Assembly: GCA_040757085.1 (NCBI GenBank)
Contig: JBFLXJ010000027.1
Span: 1-64,000 of the forward strand
Reading direction: 5' to 3'
Source: Bacillota bacterium
GTDB lineage: Bacteria > Bacillota > Sulfobacillia > JACIYH01
DNA: 64,000 bases
In this document: positions 55,585-63,913 of the stretch, piece by piece
How the letters are laid out: the number at the start of each line of letters is the position of its first letter
Position numbering within the stretch: position 1 is the first letter of the stretch
Notes under the pieces: generated by a model
What the model saw: only the letters and a program-made list of their open reading frames with translations
What the model was told of the DNA's origin: nothing
Database searches by the model: none
Translations under genes and position numbers: made by a program

Positions 55585-55905
55585 AAAAAGGATCCCTCGC
55601 CCGCAGGGGCGAGGGATCGGTCGCGGTACCACCCTGTTCACCGCCGCGTCACCGCGACGGCCTCAGCGGGTGCGAGCGCACTCCGAGCCCCATCCCGGCG
55701 TCCTCGCGCGTCTCGGGATGCGCACCACCCTGTGCTTAACGGACACCACCGCCGGCGCCTACTCGCCCGGCCATCGGCACTGCGAACTTTCGGCATCGGA
55801 ACTCGGGGGAGGCATTCAGCCGCTTCCCCGGGAAGCCTCGCAGCCGTGGGCTTCCTCTCTGCACGGTCAGGCGGCTTACTCGGCCCCGTCATCGCTTTGT
55901 CCATG
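55585..55905 (-). promoter_or_regulatory. T-box leader of alaS with terminator
   Basis: On the minus strand the leader begins near 55900 with a stem I start GATGACGGGGC and GAGTA motif. It ends with the canonical T-box AGGGTGGTACCGCGA (55621-55635) and a 12-bp terminator stem (55607-55618 with 55591-55602) followed by TTTTT (55585-55589). Uncharged tRNA-Ala would favour the antiterminator. A second ACAGGGTGGT lies 96 bases upstream (55724-55733). I could not fix the specifier codon by eye. Confidence 0.9.
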
Positions 55906-55940
55906 ATTCTACGGGACCATCCTCCTCCTGTCAATGTCAA
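55906..55940 (-). promoter_or_regulatory. Sigma-A promoter of alaS
   Basis: Minus-strand TTGACA (55929-55934), a 17-base spacer and TAGAAT (55906-55911); a second TTGACA abuts it upstream (55935-55940). Directly precedes the T-box. Confidence 0.85.
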
Positions 55941-56019
55941 CGCCACAGTGGCGGCTGACCGGCTCACGGCTCCCCGCAGGCAAACGCGTAAGGCCCCGAA
56001 GATCCTGCCGCGCCGGCTC

Positions 56020-56049
56020 TTGGCTGGGGAGCATGTGGCAAGGTAGAAT
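56020..56049 (+). promoter_or_regulatory. Probable promoter of the M28 peptidase gene
   Basis: TTGGCT (56020-56025), an 18-base spacer and TAGAAT (56044-56049), 35 bases before the ATG. Confidence 0.55.
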
Positions 56050-56084
56050 GGCTCCAAGGCAGTACGAACAAAGGGGGGGCCGGA

Positions 56085-57311
56085 ATGCGGGATCCCGTCG
56101 ACCACGTCCGGGAACTGGCGGTGGGGATTGGGCCTCGGGGAGCTACCACCGAGGGCGAGCGCCGGGGCTCCGAATATGCACGGCGCGAGATGGAGCGCTG
56201 GGCCGCCAGCGTGAAAGTGGAGCCGTTTGCTTCCTGTCCTTCGCTGAGCTGGCCCTGGGGACTGGTGGCATTGCTCCTGCTGGCCAGCTCGGTGCTGATC
56301 TGGGTGCGGCCCTGGTTGGCCGTGGCCACTGCTGCTGCGGGATTCGTCGCCTTCGCGGGGCTGGCCCGGGGCTCCTTCGAGGTGGGGCGGCTGTTCCCCG
56401 GGCGGCCCAGCCGGAACGTCCTGGGAATAGTGAGGCCCCGGGGAGAAGTACGCCACCGGGTGATCCTGGCCGCCCACGTGGACACCACGCGCTCTGCGCT
56501 GTTCTATCATCCCCGGCGCCTGCACCTCTTCCGGCTCAACCACATCCTCAACATCACCACCAGCGGCGGCCTGCTCTTATTCAGCCTCCTGGCGGCTCTC
56601 AGAATTCCCCCTGCCGTAGTATGGTGGCAGGTGCTCAGCCTGCCCCTGGCCGTCATAGCGCTCTACGGCGGGTACGTCCTGCTGCACCGGGAGTTGTTCT
56701 GCGACTACATTCCTGGCGCCAACGACAACGCGTCCGGGGTGGCCGTGGCCCTCTCGGTGGGGGAAGCGGTGGCGGCGGAGCCCTTGGAAACCACCGAATT
56801 GTGGTGCCTGATCACGGGATGTGAGGAAGTAGGATACGCAGTGGGCATGGATCGCTTCGTCCGCGCCCACATCGGGGAACTCAGGGATGCCGACATCCTG
56901 GTGCTGGATTCGGTGGGCGCCGGCCACATCCGCTACCTCACCGGCGAAGGAATCATGGGGTACCTGCCCATGGCTCCCGACTTGGTGAGCCTGGCCGCCG
57001 AGGTCGCGGGCACGTTTCCCGAGTGGGACATCCGGGGGACCAGATTCGGCCTGGGCTACACCGACGCCACCCCCGCCCTGATGCGCGGTCTCCGGGCCCT
57101 GGCCCTCTTCACCCTGGACGACCGCGGGCTGATCAGGAACTACCACTGGCCTTCCGACACCCTCGAGAACATCGAAGCCGAGACTCTCCGCCGGGTTACC
57201 ACCTACACCCTGGCCCTTGTCCGCGCCATTGACCGGCGCCGCGCAACCGGCGACAGCACACCGCCGGTCTCCGGAACCAGGCATTCGCATGGAGGAGGAG
57301 GCACCTCGTGA
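56085..57311 (+). CDS. Membrane-anchored M28-family metallopeptidase
   Basis: 408 residues. Zinc-site motifs: ILAAHVDTTRS, GANDNASGVAVAL, ITGCEEVGYAVG, VLDSVGAG and NYHWPSDTLENI. Two membrane segments near residues 57-95 and a further hydrophobic pair near 155-200 lie inside the peptidase domain as an insertion. Substrate unknown. ATG 56085 has an AAGGGGGGG site. Co-transcribed with the DUF554 gene (GTGA overlap). Confidence 0.85.
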   Translation: MRDPVDHVRELAVGIGPRGATTEGERRGSEYARREMERWAASVKVEPFASCPSLSWPWGLVALLLLASSVLIWVRPWLAVATAAAGFVAFAGLARGSFEVGRLFPGRPSRNVLGIVRPRGEVRHRVILAAHVDTTRSALFYHPRRLHLFRLNHILNITTSGGLLLFSLLAALRIPPAVVWWQVLSLPLAVIALYGGYVLLHRELFCDYIPGANDNASGVAVALSVGEAVAAEPLETTELWCLITGCEEVGYAVGMDRFVRAHIGELRDADILVLDSVGAGHIRYLTGEGIMGYLPMAPDLVSLAAEVAGTFPEWDIRGTRFGLGYTDATPALMRGLRALALFTLDDRGLIRNYHWPSDTLENIEAETLRRVTTYTLALVRAIDRRRATGDSTPPVSGTRHSHGGGGTS

Positions 57312-58006
57312 CGGGAACGCTCATCAACACGGCCACGGTAATCGCGGGAGGCACCGCCGGCACCCTGCTGGGAAACCGGCTCCCCGCCCGGGTGCGGGAG
57401 ACCGTGATGGACGCCCTGGGGCTCACCACCATTCTCATCGGGCTCAAGATGGCCCTGGAAACCTCCAACGTGCTGCTCCTCTTGGGTAACCTGCTCCTGG
57501 GAGGCATCGTGGGGGAACTTCTGGATATCGATGCCGCCCTGAACCGCCTGGCCAGGCGCCTGGAGGAAAGGATCTTCGCCCGCTCCTCCGGGAAAGCAGG
57601 TACCGGAGGCCAGTTCGCGCGGGGCTTCGTCACGGCTTCCCTGGTGTTCTGTGTGGGGCCCATGACCATCATGGGTTCCATCCAGGACGGCCTCACCGGC
57701 GACTACAGCACTCTGGCCATCAAGGCCATGCTGGATGGATTCGCCGCCCTCGCCTTCGCTTCGTCCCTGGGTATGGGTGTGACCTTCTCCGCCCTGGTGG
57801 TACTGGTCTACCAGGGAAGCCTCACTCTGGCGGCTACCTGGGCGCAGGCGATCCTCACGCCTCCCATGGTGGCGGAGATGACCGCCACCGGCGGGCTGCT
57901 CATATTCGCCATCGGCCTGGGACTGCTGGAACTAAAGCGCATCCGGGTCGCCAACCTGCTCCCCGCGATCTTCCTGGCCCCGGCGCTGGTCGCCCTGCTC
58001 AACTGA
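57308..58006 (+). CDS. DUF554 (YdfK-like) membrane protein
   Basis: 232 residues with six or more hydrophobic segments. GTLINTATVIAGGTAGTLLGNRLP at the N-terminus, ALGLTTILIGLKMAL and FVTASLVFCVGPMTIMGSIQDGLTGDYSTLAIKAMLDGFAALAFAS are the DUF554 hallmarks. Function unknown; possibly a transporter. GTG overlaps the peptidase stop. Its 3' end overlaps ruvX by 75 bases. Confidence 0.9.
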   Translation: MTGTLINTATVIAGGTAGTLLGNRLPARVRETVMDALGLTTILIGLKMALETSNVLLLLGNLLLGGIVGELLDIDAALNRLARRLEERIFARSSGKAGTGGQFARGFVTASLVFCVGPMTIMGSIQDGLTGDYSTLAIKAMLDGFAALAFASSLGMGVTFSALVVLVYQGSLTLAATWAQAILTPPMVAEMTATGGLLIFAIGLGLLELKRIRVANLLPAIFLAPALVALLN

Positions 58007-58486
58007 ATGCTGCTCGCTTAGCTGAGATAAGGGTTGGTCGTCGGCCCTCGTGAACCCCGGCCGCTGACTGCGGGCGTGCCGGGAGGCCAGGTAGGATTCC
58101 AGGATGAGGACCGCCGCCGTTTTGTCGATCACCTGACGCCGCCGGCGCCTGCTGAGGTCGGCATGGATCAGCAGGCGCTCGGCCTGGCGGGTGGTGAGGC
58201 GCTCGTCTTGCAGGCGCACGGGGAGGCCGGTGGCAGCCTCCAGCCGGCGGGCAAAGTTCTCGGCCTGCTGAGCCTGGGGACCGCGGCTGCCGTCCAGGGA
58301 AAGCGGTAACCCCACGACCAGTTCCGTCACACCCCACTCCCGCACCAGGCGAAGCACCTCGCCCAGGTCGTGCTCACGGTTGCGCCTCCGGATCACGCCT
58401 ATGCCCTGGCCGGTCAGCTCAAGGGGATCGGACACGGCAACCCCGATCGTCTTGCTGCCCACGTCAAGCGCCATAATCCTGCCCAA
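57932..58486 (-). CDS. ruvX: RuvX/YqgF-family Holliday junction resolvase-like protein
   Basis: About 184 residues against a usual 140. GRIMALDVGSKTIGVAVSDPL, VVGLPLSLDGSRGPQAQQAENFARRLE, DERLTTRQAERLL and DKTAAVLILESYLASR are conserved. It acts in 16S rRNA 5'-end maturation and/or DNA recombination. The extra 45 C-terminal residues lie antisense to the DUF554 gene. The start is uncertain: TTG 58486 fits the family, ATG 58510 and GTG 58534 are longer. Confidence 0.88.
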   Translation of the reverse strand: MGRIMALDVGSKTIGVAVSDPLELTGQGIGVIRRRNREHDLGEVLRLVREWGVTELVVGLPLSLDGSRGPQAQQAENFARRLEAATGLPVRLQDERLTTRQAERLLIHADLSRRRRRQVIDKTAAVLILESYLASRHARSQRPGFTRADDQPLSQLSEQHSVEQGDQRRGQEDRGEQVGDPDAL

Positions 58487-58622
58487 CAGCCGTTCACCAT
58501 CGAGGATCATACCACGACTGGCGACTGCTGTCACTATCGATCCCCCGCCGGTGACCGGCTCGGGTGCCCACCCCAACGCACCGCCACGCTCGTGCCTGCC
58601 AATCGGCATCCTCACCGGCCCC

Positions 58623-59672
58623 TTACCGCTGCCGCCCGCCGTGCCGGTCGCGGTCGGGAGTGTCGACCCAGCACTGGTATGCCAGGGACACCAGGGGACG
58701 GAGCACCCCGGCAGCAGGAACGGCCAGGATCATCCCGGTGAGCCCGCCCAGCCATCCCCCCGCCAGTACCGCCCCCGCCACCACCAGCGGATGCAGGCCC
58801 GTGCGCTGCCCCACTATGCGGGGAGTGAGCAGGCCGGCTTCAAGTTGCTGGATCACGACCAGGACCGCCACCACCTTGATCACCATGGCCGGACCCCTGG
58901 TCAGGGCCAGCAATACGGCGGGGATGCTTCCCAGGACGGGCCCGAAGTACGGCACCAGGTCCGTCAGTCCCGCCACCAGTCCCAGCAGGAGCGGGAACGG
59001 CATTCCCAGCACGAACATGGCCGCTGCCACCAGAAGCCCCACCACGCCTGCTACGATCACCTGCCCGCGGAAGAATCCCCCCACCGCCCTGTCGATCTCC
59101 GCTACCGCCCGCCAACCCTTCTCCCCCAGGTGCCAGGGAACCAGGCAGAAAAGCCAGGCCTTGATGGCTTCCAGGTCGCGCAGGAAAAAATAGGCGAGAA
59201 ATGGCGAGAGAAGAAAGCTCGCCACCACGGGAGCGCTGCTCATGGCACCCCGCACCGCATCCCGGGCGCTGCTCAGCATCGCCGCCTGGGCGGTGAGCAC
59301 GGCATCGTTCACTGCCGCCCGCAGAGCGGCGGGCAACCAGGGGGCAGCGAAACGTGCCTGCAGACCGGAAACCCACCTGCTGAGGCCGTCCAGGTAGAGG
59401 GGAAGCTGGGACGCCGCCATCCCCAACTCCGCCAGGAGCCGGGGCAGGAAACCCAGTAAGAAGGCGGCTGCCGCCGCTGCCATTCCGGCGTATACCGCGG
59501 CAATGGCGGCTGTGCGGCCCAGCCCCCGCTTTTGCAGCCACACCACTGCCGGGTTGAGGAGATACACCAGGGCGAGCGCCCCCAGGAAAGGCGGGAGGGT
59601 TCGCCTCACCAGGTACAGCAACAGTACCGCCGCCCCGCAGAAGCCCACCAGGGCCAGAGTCCTGCGTCCCAC
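58623..59672 (-). CDS. AI-2E/PerM-family membrane permease
   Basis: About 349 residues, usual length. Seven or eight hydrophobic segments; GALALVYLLNPAVVWLQKRG, FLLSPFLAYFFLRDLEAIK, GFFRGQVIVAGVVGLLVAAAMFVLGMPFPLLLGLVAGLTDLVPYFGPVLGSIPAVLLAL and GQRTGLHPLVVAGAVLAGGWLGGLTGMILAVP are diagnostic. Substrate unknown despite the family name. GTG 59672 chosen from family alignment; the longer frame overlaps the YtxH-like gene. Commonly lies between mnmA and alaS in Firmicutes. Confidence 0.87.
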   Translation of the reverse strand: MGRRTLALVGFCGAAVLLLYLVRRTLPPFLGALALVYLLNPAVVWLQKRGLGRTAAIAAVYAGMAAAAAAFLLGFLPRLLAELGMAASQLPLYLDGLSRWVSGLQARFAAPWLPAALRAAVNDAVLTAQAAMLSSARDAVRGAMSSAPVVASFLLSPFLAYFFLRDLEAIKAWLFCLVPWHLGEKGWRAVAEIDRAVGGFFRGQVIVAGVVGLLVAAAMFVLGMPFPLLLGLVAGLTDLVPYFGPVLGSIPAVLLALTRGPAMVIKVVAVLVVIQQLEAGLLTPRIVGQRTGLHPLVVAGAVLAGGWLGGLTGMILAVPAAGVLRPLVSLAYQCWVDTPDRDRHGGRQR

Positions 59673-59728
59673 ACGGAGCCCGGCCTGCTTTGCCGGAGCC
59701 TCTCTCCCGCTCCCGAGAGGATGTCCCT

Positions 59729-59938
59729 CTATCTCACCACCATCCGCACCGCGCGCGACCGGATGCCTTTCCACGCGCGCCGGATGCCGCGGCGGGCGGC
59801 TTCGCCGGCGACGTCGACCAGGCGCCGCCGCGAGATGGCCCGCGTCTCCGGAGTCATGAAGAGCGTGGCTGCGATGCCCAGGATGGACCCGGCCAGCAGG
59901 CCTCGCCAAAAACTGCCCACGACTATCACTTCCTCCAT
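59729..59938 (-). CDS. YtxH-like small membrane-anchored protein
   Basis: 69 residues: one hydrophobic segment (FWRGLLAGSILGIAATLFMTPETR) and a basic amphipathic tail, as in YtxH-domain stress proteins. The ATG has a weak AGGGGACTGAG site. Part of the minus-strand run from iscR to ruvX. Confidence 0.65.
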   Translation of the reverse strand: MEEVIVVGSFWRGLLAGSILGIAATLFMTPETRAISRRRLVDVAGEAARRGIRRAWKGIRSRAVRMVVR

Positions 59939-59987
59939 CTCAGTCCCCTATGCCCTTATTCACCCTCACCCGTGTGTTCACGTGCCC

Positions 59988-60209
59988 TCAGGAGTCCGGG
60001 CGCGATTCCTCCGCCCGGCGGACACCGGCGAGATCCCTCACCTCTTCCGGCCGCAAATGGACCAGGGTGCCGTCCTCTTGCACGCGGTAGACCTGGATCC
60101 CCCGCCGGCCGGCGGAGAACTCCACACAGCATTCCCAGCAATAGTATTGCCCGCTCCCCACCCTCCCGGTGGCCCTGCCACCGCAGACGGGGCACACGAC
60201 AGTGTACAC
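59988..60209 (-). CDS. Small zinc-ribbon protein
   Basis: 73 residues. Two CxxC knuckles (VCPVCGGR and YYCWECC) separated by 15 residues form a zinc ribbon; the rest (VYRVQEDGTLVHLRPEEVRDLAG) has no known domain. GTG 60209 follows a GAGGAGG site. Between mnmA and the YtxH-like gene, same strand. Function unknown. Confidence 0.7.
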   Translation of the reverse strand: MYTVVCPVCGGRATGRVGSGQYYCWECCVEFSAGRRGIQVYRVQEDGTLVHLRPEEVRDLAGVRRAEESRPDS

Positions 60210-60279
60210 ATTCGTCCTCCTCAAATAGAGTTGAGGGGGGCGAACCCTCGTCAGTTAGTATCCCGCCTCCAACAAAGCT

Positions 60280-61425
60280 TCATTCCTGCCGTCCGCCCGG
60301 CGACAAAGATGGCGGCCCATCCCACCCTGTTCTTTCGCCGCAGGGCTGGGCGATGGTGGCTCCTCCCACCACAGCATCGCCCTGGTAAAACACCACGGCC
60401 TGCCCGGGCGCGATGGCCCGCTGCGGCTCCCGGAAATCCACCCTCACGCGTCGCTCTGGCAGCGGCGTCACCAGGGCAGGCAGCGCCGGCCCGCGGTACC
60501 TCACCTGCGCTTCCACCTCGAGGGGTCCGTCAGGCCAGTCAAAGGGAATGAAGCGAGCATCCTCGCCCTCCAGGGACCGTCCCAGCAGTTCTGCCTGCCG
60601 GCCCACCACCAGAGCGTTCTCCCGGGGGCGGATTTCCACCACGTACCAGGGTCCGGGACGCCGGACGCCCAGACCCCGCCGCTGTCCCACAGTGAAGAAG
60701 GCAACGCCGGGGTGCTCACCCAGCACCTCCCCGTCGGTGCTGACGATGGGGCCGGGGGCAAAAACGCGCTCGCCGAGCCGCGAGCGCAGGAATTCGCGGT
60801 AGTCGCCGCCAGGGATGAAGCAAACCTCCTGGCTCTCCGGACGCCCCGCAGTCGGAAATCCCCTTTTGCGGGCCATTTCCCGTACCTCGGCCTTGGCCAG
60901 GTTCCCCAGGGGCAGGAGCAGGTGGGCCAGCTGTTCCTGATCGAGGTTGTAGAGGACGTAGGACTGGTCTTTCCTGCGGTCCCGGCCCCGCCAGAGCAGG
61001 TAGCGACCCGCCGGAGAAGCCAGTACGCGAGCATAGTGCCCCGTAGCCAGAAACTCGCACTCCAGGGCCCGGGCCCGGTCCCACAGGACGCCCAGCTTGA
61101 TCACGCGGTTACAGACCACACAGGGGTTCGGCGTCCGGCCGGCAAGGTATTCCTGGATGAAGTGCTGCACCACAAGGCGCTCAAACTCCTCGCGCATGTC
61201 GAGCACGTAGTAGGGGATACCCAGGCGCGCCGCCACCTGGCGAGCTCCTTCAGCCGCCTCGAGGGAACAGCATACCTTCTCCACGCCGGCCTCCTCTCCC
61301 GGGAGCTTCATGGTGATGCCCACCACGGAGAAGCCGGCCTCAACCAGCAAAGCGGCGGCGACCGAACTGTCGACGCCGCCGCTCATGGCCACCAGCACCC
61401 GATCCCCGTCAGCTCGCCTGTTCAC
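60280..61425 (-). CDS. mnmA: tRNA 2-thiouridylase MnmA
   Basis: 381 residues. PP-loop VLVAMSGGVDSSVAAALLVEAGFSVVGITMKL, the catalytic Cys in NPCVVCNRVIK, ATGHYAR, KDQSYVLYNLDQEQLAHLLLPLG, the second Cys in PESQEVCFIP, and FTVGQRRGLG. It thiolates U34 of Lys, Glu and Gln tRNAs with sulfur from the NifS desulfurase encoded upstream. GTG 61425 overlaps nifU by 17 bases. Confidence 0.95.
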   Translation of the reverse strand: MNRRADGDRVLVAMSGGVDSSVAAALLVEAGFSVVGITMKLPGEEAGVEKVCCSLEAAEGARQVAARLGIPYYVLDMREEFERLVVQHFIQEYLAGRTPNPCVVCNRVIKLGVLWDRARALECEFLATGHYARVLASPAGRYLLWRGRDRRKDQSYVLYNLDQEQLAHLLLPLGNLAKAEVREMARKRGFPTAGRPESQEVCFIPGGDYREFLRSRLGERVFAPGPIVSTDGEVLGEHPGVAFFTVGQRRGLGVRRPGPWYVVEIRPRENALVVGRQAELLGRSLEGEDARFIPFDWPDGPLEVEAQVRYRGPALPALVTPLPERRVRVDFREPQRAIAPGQAVVFYQGDAVVGGATIAQPCGERTGWDGPPSLSPGGRQE

Positions 61426-61921
61426 CCTCCGCCTCGTCGCCTCCAGCTCTTCCTCGGGCCATCTCGTTGCCGTCAGTGCTATCGCCCGTTGACTTATGGC
61501 TGTCGCCGTCGTCGCCCTCGCCCGCGGGCCGGACTGCACCATCGGTCTTCTGACCGTCACCGCGCGACAGGTAATCCTTGATGGCCGCGTGCAGAGCATC
61601 GGCAGCCAGGTTGGAACAGTGCATCTTGATGGGCGGCAGGCCACCCAGCGCCTCCGCGACCGCCCTGTTCGTTATCTTCATGGCCTCTTGGAGCGTCTTG
61701 CCCTTCACCAGTTCCGTCACCATGCTCGAGGTGGCAATGGCGGCGCCACACCCGAAGGTCAGGAACTTGATGTCCTCTATACGGTTATCTTTCACCCGAA
61801 TGGTGATCTTCATCAGATCCCCGCACACCGGGTTGCCCACCGTACCCACCCCATCGGGGTCAGGGATCTCTCCCACGTTGCGCGGATTGGTGAAGTGCTC
61901 CATCACTTTCTGGCTGTACAC
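61409..61921 (-). CDS. nifU: NifU/IscU-type Fe-S cluster scaffold
   Basis: 170 residues. YSQKVMEHFTNPRNVGEIPDPDGVGTVGNPVCGDLM, FLTFGCGAAIATSSM and IKMHCSNLAADALHAAI give the three scaffold cysteines. After residue 120 a 45-residue hydrophilic Gly/Asp/Glu tail, unusual for IscU, continues to the stop. GTG 61921 follows GGGGGGATC and matches the usual MYS start. Gap of 19 bases from nifS. Confidence 0.93.
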   Translation of the reverse strand: MYSQKVMEHFTNPRNVGEIPDPDGVGTVGNPVCGDLMKITIRVKDNRIEDIKFLTFGCGAAIATSSMVTELVKGKTLQEAMKITNRAVAEALGGLPPIKMHCSNLAADALHAAIKDYLSRGDGQKTDGAVRPAGEGDDGDSHKSTGDSTDGNEMARGRAGGDEAEGEQAS

Positions 61922-61940
61922 TGTGATCCCCCCAACCACT

Positions 61941-63110
61941 TCACGGTACCCGGCTGCTCCATAGGGGCGACATGGCCCGCAGCCGGGCTACGATCTCGGC
62001 CAGGGAATCGGCCACGTAAGCGGTGTCCTCTTCCGTGGTGGACATCCCCACCGTCATACGCAGGGAGCCGTGGGCCACCTCATGCGGAATCCCCATGGCC
62101 AGCAACACGTGAGAGGGTTCCAGAGACCCCGACGTGCAGGCTGATCCAGAGGAAGCAGCTATCCCCTTCATGTCCAGGTTCAGCAGCATCGATTCTCCTT
62201 CCACGTAGCGGACGCTGATGTTCAGGTTGTTGGGCAACCTCCGCGTGGGATGCCCGTTCAGGCGCACCTCGGGTACCTTCTCCTGGATGCGCTCCCACAG
62301 GACATCCCGTACCCGGCGGTAGTGCTCCACCCGCTCGTCGAAGTGCAACCGGGCCAGTTCGGCAGCCTTACCCAGCCCCACGATACCCGGGACCCCCTCC
62401 GTGCCAGCCCTGCGCTTGCGCTCGTGCGCTCCACCGTGCTGTAGCGGCGTCAGCCGCACCCCCCGGCGCACGTAAAGGGCGCCCACACCCTTGGGCCCGT
62501 AAATCTTGTGTCCCGAAAGGGAAAGCAAGTCTACACCCAGGGCATGGACGTCTATGGGCACCTGCCCAACCGCCTGCACCGCATCGGTGTGAAACCGCAC
62601 GCCCCGCTCCCGGCAGATGCGGGCGATCTCGGCCACTGGCTGCACCGTCCCCACCTCGTTGTTGGCCGCCATGATCGACACCAGGATGGTGGAGGGAGTG
62701 ATGGCGCGCCCCACCTCTTCCGGGTCCACCATGCCGTACCGGTCGACAGGGAGGTAAGTGGCGCGGAACCCCTGCTTCTCCAGCCACTCCACCGTGTGGA
62801 GGACAGCGTGATGCTCCACAGTCGATGTGATGATGTGGTCGCCCTTGTCGCGCAACTCCCACGCCGTACCCTTGATGGCGAGGTTGTCGGCCTCGGTACC
62901 ACCGCTGGTGAACACTATCTCCTCGGCGTCTGCCCCAATGAGCGCAGCCACCTGCGCCCTGGCCGTATCCACCCCTGCCCGCGCCTCCCGGCCGAAGGAG
63001 TGGATGCTGGAAGGGTTGCCCCAATCCTGCAACATGTAGCGCCTCATCACTTCCACCACTTCCGGGTGGACAGGAGTGGTCGCCGCATGATCAAGGTACA
63101 CGCGCCGCAT
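61941..63110 (-). CDS. nifS: Cysteine desulfurase NifS/IscS
   Basis: 389 residues. YLDHAATTPVHPEV, FTSGGTEADNLAIKG, VEHHAVLHTVEWLEKQGF, MAANNEVGTVQPV, the PLP Lys in LSLSGHKIYGPKGVGALYV, HGGAHERKRRAGTEGVPGIVGLG and the catalytic Cys in SSGSACTSGSLEPSHVL. It delivers sulfur for Fe-S clusters and MnmA. It follows the iscR-like gene with no gap. Confidence 0.96.
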   Translation of the reverse strand: MRRVYLDHAATTPVHPEVVEVMRRYMLQDWGNPSSIHSFGREARAGVDTARAQVAALIGADAEEIVFTSGGTEADNLAIKGTAWELRDKGDHIITSTVEHHAVLHTVEWLEKQGFRATYLPVDRYGMVDPEEVGRAITPSTILVSIMAANNEVGTVQPVAEIARICRERGVRFHTDAVQAVGQVPIDVHALGVDLLSLSGHKIYGPKGVGALYVRRGVRLTPLQHGGAHERKRRAGTEGVPGIVGLGKAAELARLHFDERVEHYRRVRDVLWERIQEKVPEVRLNGHPTRRLPNNLNISVRYVEGESMLLNLDMKGIAASSGSACTSGSLEPSHVLLAMGIPHEVAHGSLRMTVGMSTTEEDTAYVADSLAEIVARLRAMSPLWSSRVP

Positions 63111-63749
63111 CTAACCGCCCCTTTCCTCGCCTGCTGATCTCCGGACCGATCCGCCAGGTGTGGCCTCCCCCGGTGATAAAACGGCATGTCCTCCCTCTGC
63201 CCGCAGTCGCACCGGGCGTACCTCTGCCCGTACTGGGCCCGGCCCCTCTACCGACACCGGAGCCGGGCACGCGTCTCCCGGCACCGGAGCGGGGCATCCG
63301 CCCTCGTTCGGCACTGCGTCTTCGCAACCTGTCTCACCGGCTTCCCGGCAGAGGTCGGCCAGCGTGATGGAATCCAGCACCCTGGCGATGCTCTGGGAAA
63401 CCCGCTCCCAAACACCCCGGGCCACGCATCCCTCCGCCCGGCCGCAGTGTTCCACGCCGGCTCCCGGGACAGTGCAGTCTGTCACCGCGATGGGGCCCTC
63501 GAGGACCCGCACCACATCGCCCACCGTGATCTCCTGCGCTGGACGGGCCAACTGGTATCCACCCTGGGCACCCCGCACACTGCGAACCAGACCGGCCTCC
63601 CGGAGCGGGCCCACCAGTTGCTCCAGGTAGTGCTGCGACAGTCCCTGCCTCCGGGCGATGACATGCAGAGGGAGCGGGCCCCCGCGGGCAGAACGGGCCA
63701 GTTCGTACATCGCCTTGACTCCGTATCTTCCTTTCGTAGAAAGCTTCAT
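63111..63749 (-). CDS. iscR: Rrf2-family regulator of the IscR type
   Basis: 212 residues. Winged helix KLSTKGRYGVKAMYELARSARGGPLPLHVIARRQGLSQHYLEQLVGPLREAGLVRSVRGAQGGYQLARP, then three cysteines (DCTVPGAGVEHC...GC) spaced as Fe-S ligands of IscR. The last 70 residues are Pro/Cys/Gly-rich with no known domain, and are longer than IscR or CymR. ATG 63749 matches the family start. Probable Fe-S-sensing repressor of its own operon. Confidence 0.88.
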   Translation of the reverse strand: MKLSTKGRYGVKAMYELARSARGGPLPLHVIARRQGLSQHYLEQLVGPLREAGLVRSVRGAQGGYQLARPAQEITVGDVVRVLEGPIAVTDCTVPGAGVEHCGRAEGCVARGVWERVSQSIARVLDSITLADLCREAGETGCEDAVPNEGGCPAPVPGDACPAPVSVEGPGPVRAEVRPVRLRAEGGHAVLSPGEATPGGSVRRSAGEERGG

Positions 63750-63785
63750 GCCGACCTGGTCCCTCTGCTTTCCCGTACCGGCAAT

Positions 63786-63804
63786 CCCGAGCAAAATACT
63801 CAAG
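63786..63804 (-). promoter_or_regulatory. IscR-like operator
   Basis: On the minus strand CTTGAG, 7 bases and CTCGGG form a near-perfect dyad just downstream of the predicted transcription start. The 25 bases around it match the E. coli IscR type 1 consensus at about 18 positions by eye. Binding here would block initiation. Confidence 0.6.
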
Positions 63805-63815
63805 ATTTCACCCCC

Positions 63816-63844
63816 ATGTTATCATCGCCCCGCCCACCTGTCAA
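63816..63844 (-). promoter_or_regulatory. Sigma-A promoter of the iscR-nifS-nifU-mnmA operon
   Basis: Minus-strand TTGACA (63839-63844), a 17-base spacer and TAACAT (63816-63821). The operator dyad lies immediately downstream. Confidence 0.8.
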
Positions 63845-63913
63845 CTAAGAAGCCGGCGCCCGGCACGGGAGCCGGCGGGGGGCCGGGTGCAACCCCGCAA
63901 ATTCCACATGTGG

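Noticed and set aside
55638-56543. 301-codon minus-strand frame upstream of alaS
   Set aside because: It covers the T-box, the alaS promoter and the 5' part of the M28 gene. The leader structures explain the region better.
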